Positions 14,901 through 21,357 of a stretch of DNA of 23,295 nucleotides are shown piece by piece (the stretch's first letter is position 1; each line of letters starts with the position of its first letter). The translations under genes and the position numbers were made by a program. Source of the DNA: Beijerinckiaceae bacterium (GTDB lineage: Bacteria > Pseudomonadota > Alphaproteobacteria > Rhizobiales > Beijerinckiaceae). The stretch spans positions 1 to 23,295 of the forward strand of contig CANGOK010000014.1 in NCBI GenBank assembly GCA_947455285.1, given 5' to 3'. The notes under the pieces are model-generated. The model did no database searches. It saw only the letters and a list, made by a program, of their open reading frames with translations, and was not told where the DNA came from.

Positions 14901-17530
14901 ATGTTCTCGAGCAGCGAGGCGATAAGGGCCTCGCCCGCCACGTTGAGCTGCGTCTGCTGTTCGATAAGCGCCGAGCGCGACGCCTCGGTGTGCTCAGCGA
15001 TGGAGGCCGCGATCTGATCTCCGGTTTCGGCGACAGACTGCTGCGAGGCCAGCATGGAATCGCGCAGCAACTCCACGCGCTCTGAGAAGTTGCGCACCGA
15101 GTCGTCGCTGGCGTCGAGCAAGGACTGGCGAGCTGCTTCCGCGCTATCCACGAAGTTGCGCGCGGCATGGTCGTTCACTTCGGAAAGCGTGAGGCGCAGC
15201 GCATCGGTGCGCTCGGCGAAGAGGTTCACCGAATTGTCGCTGGTGTCGCTGAGCGCAAGCCGCAGGGCCTCGACACGCTCTGAGAAGGCGCGCGTCGACT
15301 CGTCGCTCACCTCAGTCAGCGATTGACGCGTTGTCTCGAATGCGGAGCAGACCTCGCCACTCTTTTCGGTCAGGGTCGCCGAGAGATTTTCGCCGGTCTG
15401 GGCGATGGTCGTCTGTGAATCGTTGAGAATTTCACGCAGGGCGACAGTGCGGTGCGCAATGGCGGATTCGACATGCGCGGCGGCGTTCAGGATCTCGTCG
15501 CGCGAAGCGGCGATCGCCTTGCTGAGGGCCAGAGAGCGCGTGTCAATTTCACCGGAGACTTCCGAGCCTGCGGCCGAGATCGTCGCGCGCGCATCGTTGA
15601 CGGCGTCGCCGATGGCTTTTCTGTAGTCCTCGAGCGAGGCCTGCAGTGCGGTGTTGGCCACAGCCAGGTCGTCGCCCGTCACGCGTACAGTCTCGTTGAA
15701 CGCGCTGACGCGCGCTTCAAGCAGGGACGACACGTTGTTGCTCGTCTCGGTAAGCTGATCGCGCGAGATCAGGAAGATGTCAGAGACCTTCTTCACGTTA
15801 TCGGCCAACGCGCTTTCGATCTCCGCGCTGGTCATGGTGAGGTCTGTGCGCGCACGGCTGGTCAGTTCCTCCAGCTCGCGGTTGCGCGAAATGAAGAGTT
15901 CTTCCAGATGCTTGTTGTGATCGTTCAGGGCCTGGGCCGAACCCTCGAAGATCTGCGCGGCGCTGCTGGTGCGCTCGGCGAGCATTGTGGCGATACTGTC
16001 GGATGACAGGGCGAGCGTGCTGGCCAGGTCCGCGCGGGCGCGTTCGGTCAGGTCTTCGAGTTCGCGGTTGCGGGTGTCGAAGAGCGCTTCGAGATGCTTG
16101 TTGTGGTCGATCAGCGCCTGCGTCGAGGTCTCGAAGATCGCCTGCGCGTTTCCGGTGCGCTCGGCGAGCATCGAGGAGATGCGCTCGCCAGAGGTCGTAA
16201 GCGTGGCGGCGAGTTCCTGGCCCTGAATGATGACCGAGCTGTTGATGCTCTCGCTGGTTTCGGCGAAGCGCGCGATAAGGCCCGCGCCGCGCTCGGAAAT
16301 CGTGTCGGCGATTCGGGTGGCGGCCGAGTCGATGCGTTCGCCAATGGCGTTGGCGGAGGCCTGCAGCTGATTCTCAACCGATTCGGCGCGCTCGTTGATC
16401 GTGGAATCGAACAGCTTGGTCGAATCGAACAGGCGGTTGGTTACGGCGTCGCCGGTTTCAGTCAGCTTCTGGATGAAGCTGTCGCCCTGGATGCCCAGGG
16501 TCGTCAGCAAATCTTCGCCAGCGCCGCGCAGTTGCTGCGAAATGTCCTCGGCGTGGCCGGACAGCAGCGCGTTGACGTGGACGCCAGCCTCGTTGACCTG
16601 TTCGGCGATGCGCGATCCGGCCTGTGCGACCTCGCGGGAAATGATTTCCTGCGCGCCGGCCACGGACTGACGCACGCGGTCCGCATTGGTGACGATGGCT
16701 TCACGCTCAGACGAAAGCTCGTCGATGAGGGCGCGCATGCGCCGCTCGTTTTCGGCATAGGAGCGTTCGAGGTTCGAAACCTCGTTATGAACCATGAGTT
16801 CAAGCTCGCCGGCGCGCGCAAGCGCGCGCTCCACGCCATCGCCCATCGACGCGATTTCGCGGCGGATCGCCTGAGACAGGATCATCACCTGTTCGGTGGT
16901 GAAGCTGTCGGGGTCGGCCAGCCGAACCGCGACTTCGCCCATTGAGCGTGCGGTATGGCGCATTTCCTGGATGCGCTGGGTCAGCGTGCCGACGAGGAAG
17001 AAGAATGCCGAGGGGCCGAAGGCCGTCAGCGCCAGAAGGGCTGCGCCCGAATGCCCAAGAGCGGCGGTCCCTGCGCCAAGCGCGTAAACGCCCACCATGG
17101 CGAGCCAGCCCGCAGAGACGCCGGCAGCAGCGTATAGAGGCGTGCGGCTCGGGCGATACTGGAGAGCCTGGAGAAGCTGGCCGACCGAACGACGATCGTC
17201 ATTGGCGGCGCGGGAATTGGGCGAAACCTGAGGAGCGTCGAGATCGCCCCGGCGGCGGCCAAAATCGGACGAGTCGGAGCGGCGAGCAAAATCCTGGGAA
17301 TCATCGACTTTTGGTAGGCGCAGCGAGTCCGTGCGGCGGGAATCGGGTTCGTTCCTGAAGTCCTGAGGGGCGAGGTTCAGGGCCTGTTCGATCGCAGACA
17401 TAGTCGCGTCCGCGCCGTCCGACTTCCCATCGGAGGCGATCATAGGATCTATGCGCGCGCGCAGGGCGCGGATGCGATCTTCGACCTGAGCAGCCTCGGA
17501 TTCCTCCGTGGGCTTCTGTTGTGTCGCCAT
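11993..17530 (-). CDS. Giant apolipoprotein-like coiled-coil membrane protein, homologue of the Growth Pole Ring protein (GPR/RgsE)
   Basis: This 1845-residue protein has a charged N-terminal region (1-130), two closely spaced membrane helices (about 132-157 and 160-182), then about 1,400 residues of almost unbroken alpha-helix rich in Ala, Glu, Ser, Thr and Arg. A low-complexity Pro/Arg linker follows (about 1640-1720) and then a globular C-terminal segment (RMIDHAAVVDAWDRYYRNER onward). The layout matches the Rhizobiales GPR protein of Agrobacterium (called RgsE in Sinorhizobium), which forms a ring at the growth pole and is needed for polar growth. Tandem repeats are visible: 62 residues (454-577), 22 residues (749-836) and 33 residues (1099-1164). 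Start 17530 has GAGG upstream; the frame opens at 17584 but without a better RBS. The gene is monocistronic, ending at a bidirectional terminator. Chemoreceptor-like similarity is superficial. Confidence 0.82.
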   Translation of the reverse strand: MATQQKPTEESEAAQVEDRIRALRARIDPMIASDGKSDGADATMSAIEQALNLAPQDFRNEPDSRRTDSLRLPKVDDSQDFARRSDSSDFGRRRGDLDAPQVSPNSRAANDDRRSVGQLLQALQYRPSRTPLYAAAGVSAGWLAMVGVYALGAGTAALGHSGAALLALTAFGPSAFFFLVGTLTQRIQEMRHTARSMGEVAVRLADPDSFTTEQVMILSQAIRREIASMGDGVERALARAGELELMVHNEVSNLERSYAENERRMRALIDELSSEREAIVTNADRVRQSVAGAQEIISREVAQAGSRIAEQVNEAGVHVNALLSGHAEDISQQLRGAGEDLLTTLGIQGDSFIQKLTETGDAVTNRLFDSTKLFDSTINERAESVENQLQASANAIGERIDSAATRIADTISERGAGLIARFAETSESINSSVIIQGQELAATLTTSGERISSMLAERTGNAQAIFETSTQALIDHNKHLEALFDTRNRELEDLTERARADLASTLALSSDSIATMLAERTSSAAQIFEGSAQALNDHNKHLEELFISRNRELEELTSRARTDLTMTSAEIESALADNVKKVSDIFLISRDQLTETSNNVSSLLEARVSAFNETVRVTGDDLAVANTALQASLEDYRKAIGDAVNDARATISAAGSEVSGEIDTRSLALSKAIAASRDEILNAAAHVESAIAHRTVALREILNDSQTTIAQTGENLSATLTEKSGEVCSAFETTRQSLTEVSDESTRAFSERVEALRLALSDTSDNSVNLFAERTDALRLTLSEVNDHAARNFVDSAEAARQSLLDASDDSVRNFSERVELLRDSMLASQQSVAETGDQIAASIAEHTEASRSALIEQQTQLNVAGEALIASLLENITAVREALHDSRGGFIEAGDEVAATIGSRIEAVHAAIQSSSQDLAEAGEQIAKLVEAQADLARTTLSTTGQDLLDISARVTEELAGHVASTREEITSVHHEMSNQLEEHRQFLREALGEHAGVAGANFADATNEVISAMAVHSERVAESLSSRFVDFKTGVVSLGDVLADQLAAQSDRFSVDVNDKLAALEDTFTTHGAAFNEKLGDRTREASAVFDRQVDEFERRATIRTQDVSTSLQTLVQRIETGLDDRIENFEQRATVRTQDVTTSLESLVQRIETGLDIRSKNFSESLATNALEIARSLGGGLQEIKGMLDPAALEEVLANKIKELGETLATRIEELQKAVEDGAGSMDDRSSQITKAITEHARLIHETLENASRLVNDNMGARASELHTLLDNTARSMTETLSSVSTTGAELSSEVVKLGEIVTNTIETRASAIVDHLTEKQHQFTNAISATSNGLLEVSEVTAHTLREAIEQSASNSAHSLMTLGAQLESEFTATLSKLETTGDTLHRLISVTDQNLSNIDGSLSESVMKLQTALGSVSFQINTLNHTASNTVTGIDQLGEHIRGHNAELGQTLADLNRTQRELEDRLEERRRTMHELLSNVDQKAGEIDNVMKAFNNLLEGSFLDAERRAREIGDLLSRSSDGVVDTLAEKFALVRDETSKEREATLISMRAAYDSASSEVQQLFGQALERFRASAEEMRGVAQAIHHEINLAREEVQRGAADLPRESAEQAAAMRRVVSEQIKALSDLTEVVQRSGRNLDLAEPAPMPQTRMEAPRIEPQRPLDKPRMPRVEMPAAPAISEDRVRPSVAAPSRGATSDRGPGWMSDLLARASQDDADAHAPVKTQPRPAQSLDMLSHDISRMIDHAAVVDAWDRYYRNERRAFSRRIYKGQGQQTFEEIRRRYGADPDFRETVDRYTQEFERVLTDVARDDRDGNLSRSYLISDQGKVYTMLAHAAGRIE
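14039..14236 (-). repeat. Two 33-residue tandem repeats inside the GPR homologue
   Basis: Residues 1099-1131 and 1132-1164 are near-identical 33-residue units (FERRATIRTQDVSTSLQTLV and FEQRATVRTQDVTTSLESLV, each followed by QRIETGLD). At DNA level these are two 99-bp units, clearly a recent in-frame duplication. Thirty-three residues is also the period of some apolipoprotein-type helices. Confidence 0.85.
15023..15286 (-). repeat. Four 22-residue repeats inside the GPR homologue
   Basis: Residues 749-836 contain four 22-residue units that each begin with Phe: FSERVEALRLALSDTSDNSV, FAERTDALRLTLSEVNDHAA, FVDSAEAARQSLLDASDDSV and FSERVELLRDSM. The 66-bp spacing of the Phe codons is exact. A 22-residue amphipathic period is the hallmark of apolipoprotein A/E helices. 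Confidence 0.8.
15800..16171 (-). repeat. Two 62-residue tandem repeats inside the GPR homologue
   Basis: Residues 454-515 and 516-577 are two copies of a 62-residue unit: MLAERTGNAQAIFETSTQAL and MLAERTSSAAQIFEGSAQAL, both continuing with DHNKHLE, a short divergent stretch, RNRELE and RAR. The DNA period is 186 bp, and the second copy decays toward its end into further diverged units. Confidence 0.85.
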
Positions 17531-17941
17531 ATCAAACCGCCTCACATAAGCATACGCATCAACCGCCGGTTCTGGCGGCTCCAAACCAACAGTCGAGGTG
17601 GCCTCCCGACAGTCAGCTTTTTAACCATTTGGAAATGTACCCGCCGGCTGGGCGAATTGAAACATGTGACCCTAGGTAAACGTAAACGTCGTTAACGCCC
17701 GCTCGCTATAGGACAAGATTCTTCCAGCCAGACTCCACCTTTCCTATCCTCAACTTCCCTTTTCAATCGGGGAATACAAGCGTCGCCATACCTTTATGCA
17801 CAAATTTCGGGGTTTTTGCGGCTTTACGGCCTTCGCCGGTTTCGAATGCGCCTCTCGCCAAGACCGGTACTCTTTTGATATGACGAGAAGCGGCCTTGCC
17901 GTTTCCTTTTTGCGCGATTGCGCGCCTTGCGAGTTAACCTG
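17531..17941. other. Divergent intergenic region between the GPR and ferredoxin genes
   Basis: About 410 bp hold the 5' ends of two divergent genes. It contains an SD (GAGG) for the GPR gene, a TTAACCAT element at 17621-17628 that matches the reported CtrA half-site, and a GTAAAC direct repeat next to a CGTTAACG palindrome at 17689-17696. No clear -35/-10 pair could be chosen for either gene. Small frames here are not supported by an RBS or by recognisable sequence. Confidence 0.5.
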
Positions 17942-18262
17942 ATGACCAAGATCACTTTTGTCGACGCCTCCGGTCAGTCCCGCACCATTGATGCCGAAGA
18001 CGGCTCCACGGTCATGGAAGCCGCCCTGAAAAACGCCATTCCGGGCATCGAGGCGGAATGCGGCGGCGCCTGCGCCTGCGCCACCTGCCATGTTTATGTC
18101 GATGAAGCGTGGATGGAGAAGCTCGGCAAGGCCGAACAGATGGAAGAAGACATGCTCGACTTCGCCTTCGACGTGCGTCCGACCTCGCGCCTCTCCTGCC
18201 AGATCAAGGTGCGCCCTGAAATCGACGGGCTCACGGTCAGCACCCCCGAGAAACAGGGTTGA
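17942..18262 (+). CDS. 2Fe-2S ferredoxin, adrenodoxin type
   Basis: This 106-residue protein has the adrenodoxin-type cluster ligands C40-x5-C46-x2-C49 and C86 with x36 between the last two, inside ECGGACACATCHVYV and RLSCQIKV. An extra Cys44 lies within the first loop. This class carries one electron between a ferredoxin reductase and acceptors such as P450s, Fe-S assembly or other oxidoreductases. The start MTKITFVDASG gives the family length; an in-frame ATG eight codons earlier (MRALRVNL) is less likely. It lies upstream of a ferredoxin-NADP reductase gene on the same strand, although a 12-bp inverted repeat sits between them and may separate the transcripts. Confidence 0.93.
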   Translation: MTKITFVDASGQSRTIDAEDGSTVMEAALKNAIPGIEAECGGACACATCHVYVDEAWMEKLGKAEQMEEDMLDFAFDVRPTSRLSCQIKVRPEIDGLTVSTPEKQG

Positions 18263-18268
18263 TCAGTC

Positions 18269-18303
18269 AGATATAATCACATTTTATTTTTGTGATTATA
18301 TCT
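18269..18303. terminator. AT-rich 12-bp perfect inverted repeat between ferredoxin and FNR genes
   Basis: AGATATAATCAC (18269-18280) and GTGATTATATCT (18292-18303) are perfectly complementary across an 11-base A/T loop, starting 7 bp after the ferredoxin stop. As RNA it would be a stable stem-loop. It is not followed immediately by a T run (T5 comes 11 bases later), so it may be a 3'-end stabiliser or weak terminator. As DNA it could equally be an operator for the FNR gene. Confidence 0.5.
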
Positions 18304-18429
18304 GCTTTCCAAATTTTTAATGTTGAATTATGAAGGCGGCGGCTTTGGCTGCTCCGCCTTCATGGCGGCCAGTCGGCTTTGATTGGTTCGGAGGCCGCGC
18401 GCCCCGACAGCGCAATGGAACGGGACATC

Positions 18430-19464
18430 ATGAGCGAGATCATCAAGACCGACGTTGTGATCGTGGGCGCTGGCCCCACGGGTCTCTTCGCCGTGTTCGA
18501 ACTGGGCCTGCTGGACATCAAGGCCCATCTGATCGACATCCTGCCCAAGCCCGGCGGCCAATGCGCGGAGCTTTATCCCGAGAAGCCCATCTACGACATT
18601 CCCGGCTTCCCCATGATCACGGGGCAGGGGTTGGTGGACAATCTTCTCCAGCAGATCGAGCCTTTTGGCCCGACCTTCCATTACAATGAGATGGTCGAGG
18701 GGCTTGAGGTGCTCGGCACGCCCGAGGCGCCGGCCTTCCGTGTGCGCACCGATGGCGGCAAGGTCTTCGAGACCAAGGTTGTCATCGTGGCTGCTGGCGG
18801 CGGCTCGTTCCAGCCCAAGCGTCCCCCGGTCGCCACGATCGAGGCCTATGAGCACAAGTCGGTCTTCTACGCCGTGCGCAAGATGGAGGATTTCCGCGAC
18901 CGCACGGTGCTGATCGTGGGCGGCGGCGATTCCGCGCTCGATTGGACGCTGAACCTGCACCCAATCGCAAAGCGCGTCATTCTCATGCACCGCCGCGACG
19001 AATTCCGCGCCGCGCCCCATTCCGTCAATGCCATGCGCGAACTCGTGGCCAGCAAGCAGATGGATCTCCTGATCGGCCAGATCGCCGGCCTTAGGGGCGA
19101 GGACGGCCAGCTGAGCGCCGTCAGTGTCAAGACCGCCGATGGTGTGACGGACATCGCCTGCGACCGCATGCTTCCCTTCTTCGGCCTCACCATGAAGCTC
19201 GGCCCCATCGCCGATTGGGGCCTTAACCTGCATGAGCAGCTTGTGCCGGTCGATACGGAGAAGTTTGAGACGAATGCGCCGGGCATCTTCGCCATCGGCG
19301 ACATCAACACCTACCCCGGCAAGCTCAAGCTCATTCTCTCGGGCTTCCACGAGGCGGCGCTGGCGGCGCAGAAGGCGCATCGCTACATCTATCCAGATAA
19401 GAAGCTGCACTTCCAATACACGACGTCCTCCACCAATTTGCAGAAGAAGCTCGGCGTCGCCTGA
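18430..19464 (+). CDS. Ferredoxin-NADP reductase, thioredoxin-reductase-like type
   Basis: The 344-residue flavoprotein has an N-terminal FAD loop (DVVIVGAGPTGLFAVFELGL), the family block GGQCAELYPEKPIYDIPGFP, an NADP loop (VLIVGGGDSALDW) and the C-terminal GIFAIGDINTYPGKLKLILS. It has no redox-active CxxC, which distinguishes it from thioredoxin reductase and points to the YumC/TrxR-like ferredoxin-NADP reductases. It would transfer electrons between NADPH and ferredoxin, probably the adrenodoxin-type one encoded just upstream. I start at MSEIIKTD; an ATG five codons earlier (MERDIMSEI) is in frame and cannot be excluded. It is 31 bp upstream of the MsrQ-like gene and probably co-transcribed with it. 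Confidence 0.92.
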   Translation: MSEIIKTDVVIVGAGPTGLFAVFELGLLDIKAHLIDILPKPGGQCAELYPEKPIYDIPGFPMITGQGLVDNLLQQIEPFGPTFHYNEMVEGLEVLGTPEAPAFRVRTDGGKVFETKVVIVAAGGGSFQPKRPPVATIEAYEHKSVFYAVRKMEDFRDRTVLIVGGGDSALDWTLNLHPIAKRVILMHRRDEFRAAPHSVNAMRELVASKQMDLLIGQIAGLRGEDGQLSAVSVKTADGVTDIACDRMLPFFGLTMKLGPIADWGLNLHEQLVPVDTEKFETNAPGIFAIGDINTYPGKLKLILSGFHEAALAAQKAHRYIYPDKKLHFQYTTSSTNLQKKLGVA

Positions 19465-19495
19465 TCAAAACTCCAGTGCGGAAGCGGGTGCGCTC

Positions 19496-20359
19496 ATGAC
19501 TGTTTCCGCCCTGTCCCAATGGCTGCCCTGGACCGACCGCGCAGGCCGGACCTCCTGGATCAAGCTCGCGACCTTCCTCGCGCTGCTCGCCCCGGCGGTC
19601 TGGATGGCGGCCGAATGGCGCCTTGGACTGCTCTCCCCCAAGCCCGTCACCGATCTCGTGCGCGAGAGCGGCGATTGGGCCATACGCATCCTCGTTCTGT
19701 CACTGGCGGTGACGCCGCTGCGCTATGTTGCGCGCTTCAATCGCGTCATTCTCGTGCGGCGCATGATGGGGCTTGCGGCGCTTTTCTATACCCTGCTGCA
19801 TATCGCGCTGTGGTGCGTCGACCTGCGCTTCGCATGGTTGCGCATCGCCACGGAACTGTTCTTGCGGCTGTTCCTGACGGTGGGGCTCGTCGCGACGCTG
19901 ATCATGATCGCCCTTGGCGTGACGTCGAATGATTGGAGCATCCGCGAGTTGGGCGCTGTGCGCTGGAACAAGCTGCACGCTTGGGTCTATGGCGCGACCT
20001 TTCTGAGCCTCGTTCACTACTTCATGGAGGTGCGCCTCGACGCCAGCGAGGCTGCGCTGATGTGCGGCTATTTCGTCCTGCTGATGAGTTTTCGCGAAAT
20101 CCGCAAACGCGCGACGCCGGGCTTCGTGAACCTTGCGCTGGCGGCCCTCGTCTGCGCGGTGGCGACGGGCCTGATCGAGGGGCTGTATTACGCGCTTTCC
20201 ACAAGCGTGCCAGTGTTGCGCGTGCTCATGGCGAATTTCGATGTGAGCTATCGGGTGAGCCCGGCCCTCTGGGTTCTGGGCGTGGGCCTTTGCGTGGCTG
20301 TTCTGGCCCATCTTCGCGAGCGCTTCGGGCCGAAGCCGGTGCGGGTGGCGCGGGCGTAA
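19496..20359 (+). CDS. msrQ: MsrQ/YedZ-like haem-binding membrane protein with C-terminal extension
   Basis: This 287-residue polytopic membrane protein resembles the ferric-reductase-like MsrQ (YedZ) family. It has SGDWAIRILVLSLAVTPLRY, RRMMGLAALFYTLLHIALWC, GAVRWNKLHAWVYG and LVHYFMEVR, with conserved His residues (LLHI, KLHAW, LVHYF) that would ligate b-type haem. MsrQ passes electrons to the periplasmic molybdenum enzyme MsrP, which repairs oxidised methionine. E. coli MsrQ is about 211 residues. Here about 75 extra residues add two more membrane helices (NLALAALVCAVATGLIEGL and PALWVLGVGLCVAVLAHL). No msrP gene is in the window. The upstream gene encodes a ferredoxin-NADP reductase. The start at 19496 has only a weak SD. 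Confidence 0.82.
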   Translation: MTVSALSQWLPWTDRAGRTSWIKLATFLALLAPAVWMAAEWRLGLLSPKPVTDLVRESGDWAIRILVLSLAVTPLRYVARFNRVILVRRMMGLAALFYTLLHIALWCVDLRFAWLRIATELFLRLFLTVGLVATLIMIALGVTSNDWSIRELGAVRWNKLHAWVYGATFLSLVHYFMEVRLDASEAALMCGYFVLLMSFREIRKRATPGFVNLALAALVCAVATGLIEGLYYALSTSVPVLRVLMANFDVSYRVSPALWVLGVGLCVAVLAHLRERFGPKPVRVARA

Positions 20360-20367
20360 GGCCCTTG

Positions 20368-21357
20368 CTACTTCCCGCCAAAGAGAAACGGCGCCACATC
20401 CCGAACGCCGGGAGTCTTTCTGATTACGAATGGCATGGGACGGCAGACCGCCATGGCTGAGAGGCCGATGCGGGTGGTGAGGGCGCCGTTGGCCATGCCT
20501 TCGGCGACCTTGGTGGAGACCTTCGCCATCAGGCCGTCGCCGAGGAGTTGTTGCGCCAGCGTTTCGCCCGCCGCCATGCCCCCGGTCAGCACGAGATGGC
20601 CGCCGACTGAACGCGCAAGCCGCAACATGCCGATCATGCCAGGGCGCCCGCCATAGATCTCCGCCATGCGGCGAATGAGGCGCACAGCTTGTGCTCCGAC
20701 GAAAATAATGTCGAGCACAGCGCGCGGGCTCATGGCGGTGATGGTGCTGACTCGTCTCGCTGCGCCCGCGATTTCGCGCATCGCTCGTTCATCGAGCGGG
20801 GCCATGAATTGTCGTTCAGCTATGTCGATGAGATCGCGGCCGTCGATGATTTCGCGGGACAGCTCGCTCAAGGCTGCGCGGGCGTTCGCAGCATTGGGCC
20901 GTGCTGCGTAGAGTTTGGAGAGGTCATTCGTCAGCGCACGGGCGGCCGCGCCGTCATCATCCGCGCGGGCTCTGGCGAAAGCCATATGCATGGCGGCGAT
21001 TTCACGCTGGCGCATAAGGCCCGCGATTTCGCGCCAGACGAAGACCGCCAGCGCCGCGCAGACGCAAATCATCAAGGCGAGGCCGATCCATCCCAGCGCC
21101 GCCGAGCGGGCGAAAAACGCCTCGATCACGCCGATCAGCCAGACTACGAAGGAAAGCCCCAGCAAAGCACCCAGCGACGACCAGAACAAAAGCCCCCAGC
21201 TGAAGCCCTTGCGCGCCATGACGCCCTGTTTCTGCGCCGCTTCGATGGCGACTTCCTCGGGCGCCATCGCTCGCGCCTCGAATGCGTCCGCCTGCAATTC
21301 GATGGTCGCTTCATCGAGGCGGAAGGCGCGCGGGCGCATTTGTTCATTTGCGGTCAT
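20368..21357 (-). CDS. ycjF: YcjF/TIGR01620-family membrane protein (DUF697)
   Basis: This 329-residue protein has two membrane helices near the N-terminus (about residues 53-80 and 88-110) and a C-terminal DUF697-like domain (SPRAVLDIIFVGAQAVRLIR, RMAEIYGGRPG, then a Gly/Ala-rich amphipathic stretch). This is the layout of YcjF, the inner-membrane partner encoded with YcjX. In enterobacteria ycjXF belongs to the phage-shock (Psp) regulon; the molecular role is unsettled. Here its ATG overlaps the ycjX TGA (ATGA), so the two are translationally coupled. It is convergent with the MsrQ gene (8 bp between stops) with no visible terminator. Confidence 0.85.
   Translation of the reverse strand: MTANEQMRPRAFRLDEATIELQADAFEARAMAPEEVAIEAAQKQGVMARKGFSWGLLFWSSLGALLGLSFVVWLIGVIEAFFARSAALGWIGLALMICVCAALAVFVWREIAGLMRQREIAAMHMAFARARADDDGAAARALTNDLSKLYAARPNAANARAALSELSREIIDGRDLIDIAERQFMAPLDERAMREIAGAARRVSTITAMSPRAVLDIIFVGAQAVRLIRRMAEIYGGRPGMIGMLRLARSVGGHLVLTGGMAAGETLAQQLLGDGLMAKVSTKVAEGMANGALTTRIGLSAMAVCRPMPFVIRKTPGVRDVAPFLFGGK

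Noticed and set aside
12000..17100. Methyl-accepting chemotaxis protein or myosin/kinesin-like identity for the giant protein
   Set aside because: Resemblance comes from Ala/Glu/Ser-rich helices. There is no ligand domain, HAMP, CheA-binding hairpin or P-loop motor; the GPR layout fits better.
11957..17137. Long plus-strand open frames opposite the GPR gene (for example 11957-13090, 13490-14452, 16094-16945)
   Set aside because: They mirror a GC-rich, low-complexity coiled-coil gene; their translations are Arg/Gly/Ala/His-rich, lack recognisable domains and overlap one another. They are antisense shadows.
17750..18091. 113-residue minus-strand frame opposite the ferredoxin gene
   Set aside because: It is antisense to a clear 2Fe-2S ferredoxin and its translation is Gly/Ala/Arg/Lys-rich without a domain or RBS.
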